DNA from: Heterohyrax brucei
Taxonomy: Eukaryota; Chordata; Mammalia; Hyracoidea; Procaviidae
Reading direction: 5' to 3'
Assembly (NCBI GenBank): GCA_028571685.1
Contig: CM053141.1
Span: forward strand, 133,266,833-133,330,832
DNA length: 64,000 nucleotides
The notes under the pieces are model-generated. The model had not been told where the DNA came from. It did no database searches and worked only from the letters and a program-made list of their open reading frames with translations. Each line of letters starts with the position of its first letter. Position 1 is the stretch's first letter. Made by a program: the position numbers and the translations under genes. This document shows positions 11,765 through 22,830 of this stretch, piece after piece.

Positions 11765-11932
11765 TGTCTGATTCATCAAGAGTAGAACTGCCCAGAAGAG
11801 TTTCTTAAGCTGTTGTCTTTATGGAAGTAGGTTGCCACATCTTTCTCCCAAAGAGTAGGCTGGTGGGTTTGAACCAGTGACCTTTAAGTTAGCAGCTGAG
11901 CGCTTTAACCACTATACCACCAGCGCTCCCCT
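11765..11932 (-). repeat. AfroSINE, antisense, longer variant, 3' end missing
   Basis: From 'agagtagaactgcccagaag' to 'actataccaccagcgctcc'; the outer tail portion is absent. Confidence 0.9.
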
Positions 11933-11989
11933 AGTATATATCTGGAAATCACACGTTTCTTCCTGTTCCTAATCAAACCTCCTGCTCTT

Positions 11990-12165
11990 TGAAGCCACAC
12001 AGACCCGGATGGGAGTCCTGACTCAGTCACTTACCAGATAGAAACAGCTAGGCAAGTTACTCAGCTGCACTGCAGCAAATAATTCCTCATGGGGTTATTA
12101 TGGGGATTTCAGGAGATAACATGTAAAGGAGCCAGCTCAATGCCAAGCCTAATAAATCTTAGCTC
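11990..12165 (+). repeat. MIR SINE, sense
   Basis: 'cctgactcagtcacttacc', 'gcaagttactcagctgcac' and 'ttattatggggatttcagga' follow the MIR consensus order. Confidence 0.65.
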
Positions 12166-12179
12166 CCTTCTCCCACGCA

Positions 12180-13430
12180 AGTGGCCTGGAGCTCTTATCC
12201 AGTCTTCCAGCACTTAGCACAGTGATATAATTAGCAGCACTAGTATATCTAAAAGGCAATTACCATTTAAATACTTTGGCCCCAGCCAGCCTGAAGTTTC
12301 TCTCCATTCTTCTAATTTGGTGTCAGGGGTTTGGTCCTATTCTGGCAGGTCACAAAAATCACTGCCTTAGAATTGAAAATAACTTTAGTCAACCATTGAT
12401 TACAAAATAAAAGATTTGGTAATTCCCACCATTTTGTTCTACATAAAAATGCAAATTATCAGTTTGTTCCTCACCAGCAAACAAATCCGATTCAAGCGGC
12501 TTCTTTCTGTGAATGAGTGAATTATGTTGTAGGGTCATATGGGCTCTGCTCTAAAGCACACCCTTCCCTACATACTCTCTACTGATCTTCATTAAAATAA
12601 ATTAGTGCTGTAGTATAGATTCTGACTTAGACTCATGTTTCAGGCAATCTCTTTTTAGACGACATTTATTTATATTACATACTCAATTTAAAGGAGTCAA
12701 TGCCTTTCCCCTCTGCCTTCAAAGTTTGTTTATCTTAGAGCTACTGTGAGACCCTAATGCCCAAATGAAGGCAATATGTTTTATTTCTCTTTTGACCCTG
12801 CATTGCACAAAGTAACAACAGACTCTAATCAAGAAGAATTCAGGGTACTTTGAGATTTCCAATCTGAATCTTTAACAGCAGAGTTGCACATATGCATTTG
12901 AGCAAACCAAGACTGCCTGCAGCCACAGGAAAACATTTACATCTGAACCGCTTTATGTGTGATTGCAAGTTAAAGTAAATTCTAAATAAGTTTAGCAGTT
13001 TGCGATTTGGAATATAGCCTGGGCCGTATAAATTCTCCCTCAGTTCTTTTTGTGTTAAATCTTATGCCAGTGTAAATGGAAGCAGAGAGAACCTTTGAAC
13101 TCCTCAGTTCTCAAATGACCTCAGTGAAGTTGGGTTGGCATTGCTAGTGTTTGGTTTTCAGAGTAAGATTTTGTTCTGTCTCCCTGGGAGTGTCCGCCAC
13201 ACAGTTACCTTCCTTGACAGAGGATACGGTGTTGTTTCCCCGGCCCTCAAGATTTTGGCCACACTTCTGCCTCTGAGAAATGGACTTTCTGCAGTAAGGA
13301 GCTCAGCTGGGTGGCTCCCAGGGAACCTGTAGGGTTGATACCCAGAGTTCTTAGCACCTCAGCTTCATCATTTAGGAATGTTTGCTTCCCCTTCCCTTTC
13401 TCTTTTGAAAGGAACAGTTGAAATCAAGAG
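12180..13430. other. No recognised feature
   Basis: About 1.25 kb free of recognised repeats. A 65-codon open frame at 13135-13332 has no family resemblance. Confidence 0.4.
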
Positions 13431-13540
13431 GTCTTAGGGTTTGGTGTCACCTGTTCTTAGTGGTTTAACTTCTCCAAGTTTCTGTTTCTTTTTCTGTGAA
13501 CTGTGGGTTAAAAATAGTATTACCCACTCTGATCCTTCCC
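13430..13540 (+). repeat. MIR fragment, sense
   Basis: 'cttagtggtttaacttctccaag' then 'tctgtgaactgtgggttaaaaatagtattaccc' resembles the MIR centre. Confidence 0.4.
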
Positions 13541-13674
13541 TTCTCTAAATAGTTTATTCATAGACTCAGAACTGCCCAGTTTATTCATTATTGTTTAGTT
13601 GTTATTGATAAACGAGCATTTACTAAAAGACAAATATTTTTGATTTGGTTTCCAGTAGCATGTTCTTAACACTA

Positions 13675-13790
13675 GACGGTATGCCTTGGAAAGCAGAAAC
13701 AATGGCTTATACTTCTGTGTGTGATCCTCAAAGTTCTGGGTCATGCTGGACGCACAGTAGGTTCTCAGTAATCAACTAATAGAATGTAGC
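13675..13790 (+). repeat. L2 3' terminus, sense
   Basis: 'aaagcagaaacaatggcttat' ... 'gctggacgcacagtaggttctcagtaatca' matches the L2 terminal pattern. Confidence 0.55.
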
Positions 13791-13905
13791 TTTAAATGAA
13801 GATACTTGTTTAGCCCTACTGCCTTACAGGAGACAAAGGAAAGCATTATTCATGAGTCAAGCAAATGTTCACAGAAATTAAATTTATTTCCCTTATATTT
13901 TAATA

Positions 13906-14072
13906 GAAACCCTCATGGCATAGTGGTTGAAAGCTGTATCTGCTAACCAAAGGGTAAGAAGTTTGAATCTGCCAGGTGCTCCTTGGAAATGCTACGGAGC
14001 AGCTCTACTCTGTCCTATATGGTCCCTATGAGTTGGAATCAACTCAACAGCAATGGGTTTGGTTTTGGTTTT
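13906..14072 (+). repeat. AfroSINE, full length, sense, with target-site duplication
   Basis: 'agaaaccctcatggcatagtg' to 'caatgggtttggttttggtt'. The 12-base direct repeat ttatattttaat borders it on both sides. First unit of a tightly packed SINE/LINE pile. Confidence 0.95.
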
Positions 14073-14084
14073 ATATTTTAATGG

Positions 14085-14245
14085 AGGCCTGGTGGCACAG
14101 TGGTTAAGAGCTATAGCCGCTTAACCAAAAGGTTGGCAATTTGAATGTACCAGTGGCTTCTTGGAAACTCTATAGGGCAATTCTATTCTGTCCTGCTATG
14201 AGCGAGAATCATCACTACGGCAATGGTGTTATATTTCTCTTGGTG
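14085..14245 (+). repeat. AfroSINE, sense, second in tandem
   Basis: 'ggaggcctggtggcacagtggt' to 'atcactacggcaatggtg'. It begins directly after the duplication that bounds the previous copy. Confidence 0.9.
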
Positions 14246-14261
14246 TTATATTTTTTTAGGT

Positions 14262-14296
14262 CCCTAGGTGGCATAATGATTTACACTCAGCTAATG
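14262..14296 (+). repeat. AfroSINE head, left part of a copy split by an RTE insertion
   Basis: 'ggtccctaggtggcataatgatttacactcagctaa' is the 5' end. The copy resumes at 14522 with 'ctaacctaaagcttggtag'. Confidence 0.8.
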
Positions 14297-14521
14297 TCAG
14301 GAGGGATCAGTCCTTGGAGAAGGACATCATGCTTGGTAGAGTGGAGGGTTAGTGAAAAAGAAGATGATCTTCGATGAGGTGGATTAACACAGTAGCTGTC
14401 ATGATGGGCTTAAGCATAAAAATGATTGTGGATGTGATACAAGACCAGGCAGTGTTTTGTTATGTTGTGCATAGGGCAGCTATGAGTCAGAACCAGCTCA
14501 ATGACACCTAACAACAACAAC
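14297..14521 (+). mobile_element. RTE/BovB-type LINE 3' end, sense, inserted in a SINE
   Basis: Starts at 'tgtcaggagggatcagtcc', then 'ttggagaaggacatcatgc', and ends in 'gacacctaacaacaacaacaac', the RTE 3' terminus. The SINE's 'ctaa' occurs on both sides, a short target duplication. Confidence 0.9.
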
Positions 14522-14700
14522 AACTAACCTAAAGCTTGGTAGTTCAAAGCCACTCAATGGGACTAAAGAAGAAAGGCCTGGGAATTTGCTTCCATATGGA
14601 TTACAGCCAAAGAAGCTCTAAAGACGCATAGTTGTATGCTGTAGCTATAAGCTGGAATCAACTCATCAGCAAGAGGTATTTTGGGAAAAGGATATATTTT
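14522..14700 (+). repeat. AfroSINE, right part of the split copy
   Basis: 'ctaacctaaagcttggtagttcaaagcc' continues the head at 14262-14296. It includes the longer-variant block 'cctgggaatttgcttcc' and the tail 'ggaatcaactcatcagcaaga'. Confidence 0.8.
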
Positions 14701-15039
14701 AATGTGTGCTATTTCTTTTGTATGGACATAACCCTGAAGGAAAAATGACCTTTTTTTCATACTTTTGCCCTAATGCACAGGAAAATGTTACATGTTTGCC
14801 AAACCCTTGAAATGCAAAGTGTTTATATAAGGCTTTTTTAAAAAAAGAAACATTTTTTTACAATTAGTCCTCAGTTCTAAGACTAGTAGTATTTGCCGTG
14901 AATTGTTATTATCTGAACATATTTGAGATATAGCATCACATAGACAATTTCTTAATCTGTTATCCCAAAGTTACCCCTCAGATTTAGGTGGGTTATGTGT
15001 TTCAGTTACCTTGTGTGTGTAGAAACAATGAATAAAGAT

Positions 15040-15424
15040 GATTGAAAAAGAATTGACACCTTTGAATTATGGTGTTGGCAAAGAATGTAAGAATGTCAAA
15101 AGAATGAAGAAATCTGTCTTGGAAAAAGTGTATCCAGAATGGTCTTTAGAAGCAAGGATGGTGAGACTACATCTGACGCACTTGGGACATGTCATTAGAG
15201 TGATCAGCCCCTGGAGAAGGACATCTTCCTGCTTAGTAAAGTAGAGGATCAGCCAAAAAGCGGAAGACCTTCAGTGAAATGGATTAACTCAGGGTCTGGT
15301 CAACGGTGGACTCAAACGTAACAAGGATACTGAGGACAGTACGGGACCTGGCAGTGTTTCGTTCTCTTGTACGTATGCTCTTTATGAGTTAGACTTGACT
15401 TGATGGAACCTAACAACAATAACA
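15040..15424 (+). mobile_element. RTE/BovB-type LINE 3' end, sense
   Basis: C-terminal RTE region: 'ttggaaaaagtgtatccagaatg', 'cacttgggacatgtcattagag', 'cccctggagaaggacatc', 'gaagaccttcagtgaaatgg' and the tail 'gatggaacctaacaacaataac'. It is 5'-truncated and overlaps a broken 68-codon frame from the LINE ORF end. Confidence 0.92.
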
Positions 15425-15429
15425 TGTTT

Positions 15430-15790
15430 TACTCCCAGTTTAGGGTCGCTCTTCACTGCTCTACAGGCAGTCATTTGTTGTGGCTCTGCTTAAATCCTGC
15501 CCCTGACAGGTGGCTCACTACTGGTGGAAATGACCTTTTTCAATTTCAAGTAAGACATTTTTTACTGATTTGCAGAATGCTTAGAGTTCTTTATGAGGCA
15601 TAGAAGTGAGTGAAATACAGTGGCTATAAACACTTTTAATATTTGTTATTATCATCACAGATTTTTGCCATTTAAAAATTTACATGACCTCTGAGTTACA
15701 AGCTGGGGAAAGCTGTTCTAAAAAGCATCGTATTATAGCCTGCATACCTTTGGTGTACAACAGAAAGTCTGCAATCTAGCAGTGTATTAG
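15430..15790. other. No recognised feature
   Basis: Single-copy-looking AT-rich sequence. Confidence 0.4.
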
Positions 15791-15794
15791 AGAG

Positions 15795-16020
15795 GCAGTG
15801 ATTTAGAACCAATGGTTTTACACTCACATACTTTGAATCCTTTTTCTGTACTCAGTGACTGTGAAGAAATTACTCTCTGGTCTTCTGTTTCCTCATAAAT
15901 GAGGAATGAAAATGATAACACTTGGAGTTATTGTGAGGATTAAATAAAATGACATGTGTAAAGGAAAATACCCACACAGTGTCTGACTCACTGTTCGATA
16001 AATAGTAACCAATGTGAGAG
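15795..16020 (+). repeat. MIR SINE, sense
   Basis: 'gtttcctcataaatgaggaatgaaaatgataac' and 'gttattgtgaggattaaataaaatga' then 'gataaatagtaacc' follow MIR order closely. Confidence 0.7.
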
Positions 16021-16024
16021 TTAT

Positions 16025-17530
16025 TACTGTGGTTCTGCTGCTGCTATTTACTTTCATCATCACTACTGTCATCGTTAAAAACCTGGGCATTGTACACTTG
16101 CAGATTGTAGTTGACATTGCAGTAACAGATATTTACTTTGGTAAGGAAAATATGAGTGGAAGAACTCCTATAGCTGTCTAGACAGGGTAGATAGCTATCT
16201 GATTGGGTAGCTATCTCAGTAGCCATGTAGGGAAAAGGGGATTGGTATGGCGTGTGGGCCCTCAGACTCAGCCTCCCTGCAGTGAGATTGTGAGACCCAG
16301 CTTTCCTGCTTGCTAACGCTATTGAAAACCCCTCGTCATATGCATTCCTAGATTTTTGTTTCATATAGTTGAAAAGTGTATTCTATCACTGAAATGGTCA
16401 GGGAACCTAAAGACTTTACCCCTATATAGATATCAGCTCATTTCTCATCACTCTAATCAGTAATTTTTTTATAAGGGCAATATTTTATTTGTAAAATAGC
16501 TTCCCTTCCCTGAAAAGCCCTAATTTGTAGCGTTTGCTAGTTTCTATAAATACATCTCACGCAACCTGTCCTATCTGCCAGTTTCCATGGTGTAAATATT
16601 CCTAACAAACTCTGGATATGAAGTCACCAAACCCATCATTGCTCAAGTTGGTACAAGCATGCTTCAGCGCACTACTGGATCAGACTACAGGATGTATTGT
16701 GACAACATGGGATAGGATGACTGACAGCAAAATTTACAAGCAAGTGCAGCAGAGGGAGCGGAGTTTGTTCCCAGAATGGATCATTATGATTTGCCTGGCT
16801 AACAAGGTTCATCCAGAAGGTGCAAGATTTTTTGAGCAGTTTATTTCAGTGTCATTTTAATGTCCTTGTTCTGTACTCTCTAATCATACTGAGGTCAAGA
16901 ATATTTTCCTTGCTCCTTTTGGGAAATGTTTTCCCTACCTCTTCCCAGTTGTCAGAGTGTTTCTTTAACCAACCGTTGGGAGATGGTGAACATAGTGCTC
17001 ATGTTTGTCAAGTAGCTTCCTTCCACCCACCCTTTCTTCCTTCTTTCCTTTCCACTTCCCTTTCTCCCTCCTTGCTTCTCTTCTTCCCTTCCCAAGTATT
17101 TTCTGTTATCTTTTGTACTCCTAACAGTTCCATGATACCATCAGTCAAGTAAACAGGATTCCTGCATTTCAAAAATGTTAAGCTAGAAATCACTGCTATA
17201 CTTAGATGAACCTCTCAGTCAAGTTATTTGCATCATCCTTAATTTTTCACTCTGTTATTTGGAAATCTTCTTGGTTATTCAGATATTCCTGCTTCTTTAA
17301 GATTTTTCTCTGAATAGAAAGGGGTAATTTTGACCACTGGCCATTTTTCCCTTGTCATAAATTTAATGTTATTTGCCCTTTCATTACTGTTGAAAACTGC
17401 CTGGGAAATTGCATTACAGTGCTATAAATAAACTTCTGAGAACCTGTAATTAAGTGATGATATGTAGTGCTTTCTCATTATAGTTGAGTCCCCTGGAGGT
17501 GATAAAACAGAAACCTCTTGAGAAGCTGTT
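16025..17530. other. 5' flank of the receptor gene; no repeat recognised except a pyrimidine run
   Basis: About 1.5 kb without an AfroSINE. A C/T-rich stretch lies at 17027-17095. No convincing TATA box or CpG-rich promoter was seen. Confidence 0.4.
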
Positions 17531-17545
17531 CTCTTTTCAGCAGCT
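17531..17545 (+). promoter_or_regulatory. Candidate splice acceptor for a 5' UTR exon of the receptor gene
   Basis: A pyrimidine run ending in CAG at 17540 lies 148 bases upstream of Met1. Chemoreceptor genes with intronless coding regions commonly have separate non-coding 5' exons, so this could be the acceptor of the coding exon. It is only a motif match; no matching donor was identified. Confidence 0.25.
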
Positions 17546-17688
17546 CATCGTTGGAGCGAGCAGAATTCTATTACAGACTGTCTTTGAACTGTTAGGGCAA
17601 CACAGGTGATGATTTGTCAACATTGTGGATTCAGAAAAAATTCAAGGCTTCTCACTGAAGATTCTTAAAAAAGTTTTGTCAATGCCCA

Positions 17689-18714
17689 ATGACTCAAACT
17701 CATGAGAAGGAAACATTTGAGAGAACCGATTGGTCTTGCATCATGAAGCTATCTGCAGATATGCTTGAGATCATCACTTGCACTGTTCTCATCTTAGTGA
17801 GCTTTGGTGGAAACGCGTGTCTATTTTATTCTACAAGGAAATGTGTCACTGGGCGTTTACAGACATCCTTTCTCTTGATTTTCAGTCTTATTTGTGTCCA
17901 CCTTATTAAAAATCTGGTGGTGAATGTCATGAAAGTTGTTTATTCTTCTGGCTTCACATTGGACTCAGCTGGCTGCAAAGGTCTGCACTTCACAGCGGCC
18001 TTGACAACGTCCTTGGCCATCTGGTTCCTGCTACACTTCGCATTGCTCCACCACCATAAGCTCTACCAAATTGTCCATCCCTTAAGTGAGCCTTCAGACC
18101 AGAACCATCGGGAACATTCTCTGAAGCTGGTTTCTGCTCTTTGGGTAGCTGGTTTAGCAGTATATATTCCTGTTTTAATTTATACTAGAAAATCAGAACA
18201 CTTGACTGCAAGAAATGAAACAGACCCCTTGTATGCTGAAAGGGTTTACATGGACTGCCTGATTGACTTTGGAAATAAGCAGGTAGAGTTTTACTATGGG
18301 AAAATATTTTTAGTTCTTATTGATATTGTTCCTTTAGCTGTGTTAGTTTTTGTCTGCTTCTGGATGTCTTTCCTCCTTTCAGAGAAGAAGAAGATGACAT
18401 ACGGTGACATCTGGATTGGAAATGATGATTCAGAAACTGAAGTCCTCAGAGGGACCAAGTTCAGTATTTTACTAATGTTGCTGATAACTCCACTTTGGAT
18501 TTCTCACTTTGTCTTAGTCTATTTTTTGAAAGACTTGGCAACATGTGTCTTTATTCCAGCTCTTCTCACAGCGCTGTCATCAGGCTTCTCTGCTCTCAGT
18601 CCTTTCTTACTTATGTTGGTTAATTACAGAATGAAGTTGGTATCCTTCTGTGGTGCGAAAGAGAAAAGACTTACGGCACAGTCTGCAAATGGCACTCTTT
18701 CTCCTTATGCTTAG
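17689..18714 (+). CDS. ancV1R: V1R/ORA-class chemoreceptor, probably ancV1R, intact single-exon ORF
   Basis: Open frame of 341 codons ending in TAG, with an in-frame TGA upstream at 17656-17658. Seen: seven hydrophobic segments at about residues 24-48, 59-83, 96-121, 143-166, 203-230, 255-280 and 284-310; GGN at 40-42 in TM1; Cys96 at the top of TM3 and Cys190 in the second extracellular loop as the likely disulfide; a glycosylation site NET at 176-178 in that loop; no DRY motif after TM3 (HHHK instead); no NPxxY in TM7 but SPFLLM at 304-309, as in V1Rs. Known: V1R/ORA receptors are intronless-coding, Gi-type GPCRs of vomeronasal neurons, and ancV1R is a conserved single-copy member outside the expanded mammalian V1R clades. 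Inferred: the ancV1R assignment, since the sequence is far from ordinary V1Rs yet intact. Another ORA-like GPCR is the alternative. Start choice: Met1 has a poor context (C at -3). Met19 (17743, A at -3) and Met25 (17761, G at -3) are better, giving 323 or 317 residues. The gene lies 11 kb upstream of the SNCAIP start codon on the same strand. Confidence 0.85.
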   Translation: MTQTHEKETFERTDWSCIMKLSADMLEIITCTVLILVSFGGNACLFYSTRKCVTGRLQTSFLLIFSLICVHLIKNLVVNVMKVVYSSGFTLDSAGCKGLHFTAALTTSLAIWFLLHFALLHHHKLYQIVHPLSEPSDQNHREHSLKLVSALWVAGLAVYIPVLIYTRKSEHLTARNETDPLYAERVYMDCLIDFGNKQVEFYYGKIFLVLIDIVPLAVLVFVCFWMSFLLSEKKKMTYGDIWIGNDDSETEVLRGTKFSILLMLLITPLWISHFVLVYFLKDLATCVFIPALLTALSSGFSALSPFLLMLVNYRMKLVSFCGAKEKRLTAQSANGTLSPYA

Positions 18715-20170
18715 TGACAAAATAACTTGATTTTAATCAGTGAAAAACATCCCACCCCGCCATTGCTGGGTGCGGCTGAGGTTCTCACCGCCCTCGTCAG
18801 TGGGCAGTTTACGTCACTTGGAAGTGGGGGCTAGGAAACTGACTCCTCTCCAAAACACAGATGTCTGAGGGAAACTGCAGTAAGAAGATAGTAAATTCTA
18901 GAATACTATACGTTGAGGAAAAATAGTAATCATGACATGGATTATTTAGAAATTCTAAAGTGACTCAGCAATGATCAGTGTGGAGATGGGCTCACTATAA
19001 ACACGTACTGAGTACTTTGTGCAGGGTGTGCTAACAAAAAGCACGTTGTGGATACAGAAGGTGACACTTTTAGCTAATTCCAAAAAGGTACTTAACAATA
19101 AAGCTTACGTTTTCATCTTTTATTTTTTTCTTGAAATGCTTCAGTATGTATTGGGAATGCATTAGTTAAGTACGCAATGTTCAGTTTTTGCATTTGGAGC
19201 AATAGTAGCTCATTTAAGCTGGAATTAGGTTTTGTTCATTGTCCTTACCGTGTCTAGTAAATTAGAACTATATACAATTGTTATTTCAAAGAGTTAATGT
19301 TTTCAAATCATGCTTTGTGTATATGTATAAACAAATACTTGGTTATTACAGACGTTTGTTTAGCTTACTAACCTTGCCTTATCAAGTCTATGTGTGTATA
19401 TGTGTTTGTGTGTATAGCCTTTTACAAAAGGACACTTGTTTTCTAGAAAATTTATTTCCTCTTTTGGTTATTAAACTGTTACATTTATACATTACAAGAA
19501 TTGATAAAAACCTTCACAATAATTTTTTGTGTAGATTTGGATTCTGTACCAAAAAAAAGGCACATTATAATTCTAATTAAAAATACATGTCAGGCTTTTA
19601 TTGCTCACAGTAAGCCAGCATAGTTATTTGGACTATTTTGGCCACCACAAGCAATTATTGTAAATATTCTATGCATGTGTGTTGTGTATACAAGGCATTT
19701 TAAGCTAATTCTTATTAGGTGGTTGCATTTTTCTAGATCCTCCATTTCAGGTTTATTGTACTGCAATTTTAGTCTCTAAAGTGACTGCTTCTAAAAGTAT
19801 AAGCTTGGATCTCATTAACAGGAGATGCTTACAGTATCCTTGTTGCTGTGAAGAACTGCGGAGAAAGGAAATTGAAAAGTAACCAAGATGCAAATTCTGT
19901 AGTGTTTTGTGGACCATTTTCTGTCCCTTGTATAGTACAGAGAATTTACAAAAAAGAAAGAAAGAAAGCACAGACTTAAGAACTGAGATTTCTGGGTGGT
20001 CTTCATGGGAAATGCTTAGTTGAGTCTACTGAGGCAGCTTAATCACAAGGGCCCTAGACATGGATTCTGTATAATGAAGTTAACATCTGGGGAAATAGGA
20101 GATGTGGAAAAGAGGTCACCATCTTTTAATTAAATGCAGATGTTGCTGAGTTTGAGAATAGCCATTGATC
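18715..20170. other. 3' flank of the receptor gene; no transposon recognised
   Basis: Holds the likely 3' UTR and AT-rich sequence, with a small (AAAG) run at 19950-19969. Confidence 0.45.
19097..19102 (+). terminator. Candidate polyadenylation signal AATAAA of the receptor gene
   Basis: Canonical AATAAA about 380 bases after the receptor stop codon. It would give a short 3' UTR. Other A-rich hexamers further right could also serve, so the choice is tentative. Confidence 0.4.
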
Positions 20171-20172
20171 TT

Positions 20173-20362
20173 CAGCGGTGGCTCTCAAAGTGTGGTTCTG
20201 TGACCAGCAAGGTCAGCATCACCTGGGAACTTGTTAGAAATGCAGATTCCTGACCCCAACCCAGACATTTGAATGAGAAACTCTGGGGGTTGGATCTGGC
20301 AGTCTGTGTCTTAACAGACCTCCTAGCTAATTCTCATGCATACTAAAATTTGAGAACCACTG
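20173..20362. mobile_element. MER5A-type hAT DNA transposon, near complete
   Basis: Terminal inverted repeats 'cagcggtggctctcaaag' and 'tttgagaaccactg', with internal 'tcagcatcacctgggaactt' and 'gttagaaatgcagattc'. About 190 bases, the usual size of this non-autonomous Charlie relative. Confidence 0.85.
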
Positions 20363-20369
20363 TCCTAGG

Positions 20370-21108
20370 TTTGTTCCAAAATTTAATCCTGATAAACAAT
20401 CAGAGGTATGAGAAACAAGCCAGGATAACTGACTCCTGAGATAGTCCTTAAATCTATGTATGCATATTGCTCTTCTACCTACTTGTCTCTAAACTGGGAA
20501 TCAAGATTGTCCTTTGTGTTCCATATATTTTCAGTAATAATTTCCAAACAAATCCACTGTAAATATTGACAAATCTTTGCAAAATCAAGAGTAAAGTATG
20601 ACCATTTCAGGTGCGCCAAGTATTTTCAGACTTAAATTTGGATAGATTCCTACACATCACTGAGAAAGGAATCCAGTTCCCAGATTATTCCATAGTTCTT
20701 TTCCAGAAGCCAGTACAAGTCCATTCTCAACTTCCCAGTCGTGGAAATGTTTCCTTTTCCTTTCCAGATGTGTTCTTTCTTTCTTTAGGCCTTATTAGGC
20801 CATAGTGTTTGTCCTTTTGGAGTTGATATATTTTAGTCTATGAGAGAAAGTAAATTATATTCTCATCAAATAAGCAACGTTCTGGCTCTTTTTCTATATA
20901 TTCTGTCTTTAACTCTCTTACTTTCTCCCTTTCCTCTCCCACAGCCTTAATGATATCATATTCGGGGGAAAGGATATCAGATGAAAGAGGATTAAGGGAG
21001 GTTCCACAGAAATTGTCATGGTAGCAACCTGAGGAATAAAACTTGGTCAAAAATTATCCCAAGGTCCTTGATTGAGGTCAAGGACATTTCCCATTGCCGT
21101 CTCAATTG
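20370..21108. other. No recognised feature
   Basis: About 740 bases of single-copy-looking sequence. Confidence 0.4.
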
Positions 21109-21111
21109 CAT

Positions 21112-21268
21112 GGAGCCCTAGTGGCACGGTGGTTATAGGCTCAACAGCTATCCAAAAGGTTGGTAGTTTGAATTCTCCAGCCTCTCCTTGGAAACCTATG
21201 GGATAGTTCCGCTCTGCCCTTTTGGGTTGGTATTAGTTGGGATCAACTCAAGGGCAATAGGTACCTGA
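21112..21268 (+). repeat. AfroSINE, sense; the only sizeable copy between 15.4 and 29.5 kb
   Basis: 'ggagccctagtggcacggtgg' to 'gatcaactcaagggcaatag'. A short direct repeat attgca lies at both edges. It is somewhat diverged. Confidence 0.9.
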
Positions 21269-21274
21269 TTGCAC

Positions 21275-22685
21275 ATCATCATTGATTTAGAGGTCATCTC
21301 TTCCTGCTTCTGCCCAATGCAGGATTTCTATCTTCCTTCATAACAGAAGATCTCCTGTTTGAACAAATTCTTACTAGGGCTGTGATCTTATAAAGTAGCC
21401 CATTACATTAGAGCTCATGAAATTGATGCTCCTGAGATTTCCTCTTACATTCTTTAAGGCCAGTCCTTCTTTAACTTGATGACTCTTCAGATTCTTAGAT
21501 AGAGTTGCTCTTGTCTCCAGGTTAGATATTTCTATAGTCATGCCTCAGCAGAAAGAATTTCCAGCTACTGGCTGTCGTGGCACATTCAAGCCAACAGCCT
21601 CTGACTGTTTTGTTACACTCTAGTTTGCCTGTAGACTTCCTGAGAAGTAACACCCAGAATTGAACAAAATATATTTTTTGTTTTGAGTGTGTTTGTGTAT
21701 ATTTTTTCTCTTGTACATTCTTCTATCTTGTGTTTCACAGCAGCTAAAAACAAGCATTCTTTCCTTCCTACTTCCAAAAAGAATTTTTATATGTTAAACT
21801 CATTTTAAATACTTCTCTCCCTCCCTGCCTCCCTTTCTGTCTCTCATACACATGGGGTAAAAGGGTATATAAAATGTGTGTATCTACATAGGCCTAAAAT
21901 CAAAGTCTTCCCCAACTTTAAAGTTCAGGTATAAATTAGATTATTCTCAGTATATGAATGTTTTAAAAAATGGAATGATCCACAAACCATCTACAAGAAT
22001 TTTAAACTACATATTTAATCTATTTTGAAAACAAAACAAAACAGTCTTTGTAAGAATTTATCACAGTGGTCTTACTCTCTAGAATGAGGTTATTAGTACA
22101 ATGTTATTTTCCTATTTAATAAGACATTAAGAAAACTGGTCATAACCCATTTTCTTTGAAGATGAAGTACAAGTATTCAACCAGCCAGGTGGAGAATATA
22201 ATGTTTTATAGACAGTTCAAAGGTATCTGTGGATAAGGTACGTTAGGTACCAAAAGGTCTCTGCACTTCTCCTTAATGAAGATGATTGTGCCTAACATTT
22301 CTCTTTAGCCTCTGGGCTTGAGGATGACTCTGTCATTCTGACCTAGGTGTTTCAAAGCTATATGCCTATGCCTCAGAGCAGCCCAGTGGCAAATTTGGAG
22401 AACACCGGGCCCATTGACAGGGAATGATTTGTCTGAACTGGCCTCACTACTCCTTTAGTAGTACTTAACTGTGGTCAAATGTTCCTGAATTCTGTCGTCT
22501 GTAAAACAGGAAGGATATTATGGCAAATCACCACAGACACTGCCTGCCTCCCTTTATTACAAAGTGTAATAAATTGGTAAAAATATTAAAGGTGATTTGA
22601 AAAACTGTTTGCTACAGATGCAGTGTCAGTTTACTATTGCAGCTTTGGTAAGATGAAATAAAAGAGAAAAATACTAGACTGGAAA
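21275..22685. other. No recognised feature
   Basis: About 1.4 kb of single-copy-looking sequence with no repeat family identified. Confidence 0.4.
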
Positions 22686-22689
22686 GGTA

Positions 22690-22830
22690 GAAGCTGTGGC
22701 TATGTGTCTGTGAGGCAATTACAGAATCTTACTGAGTCTTGGTTTCCTTATCTACACAAAAAGAGTATAAAGATCTTTGTCTACCAGGGTCTCTGTGAGA
22801 CAAAGCAGAAGACAGTGTATGGTCAAACAC
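22690..22830 (+). repeat. MIR fragment, sense
   Basis: 'tgaggcaattacagaatcttactgagtcttggtttccttatct' matches the MIR core order. Confidence 0.5.

Noticed and set aside
16820-17152. 110-codon open frame just upstream of the receptor
   Set aside because: The second half is a C/T microsatellite translated as Ser/Phe/Leu/Pro repeats; it has a competing frame on the other strand.
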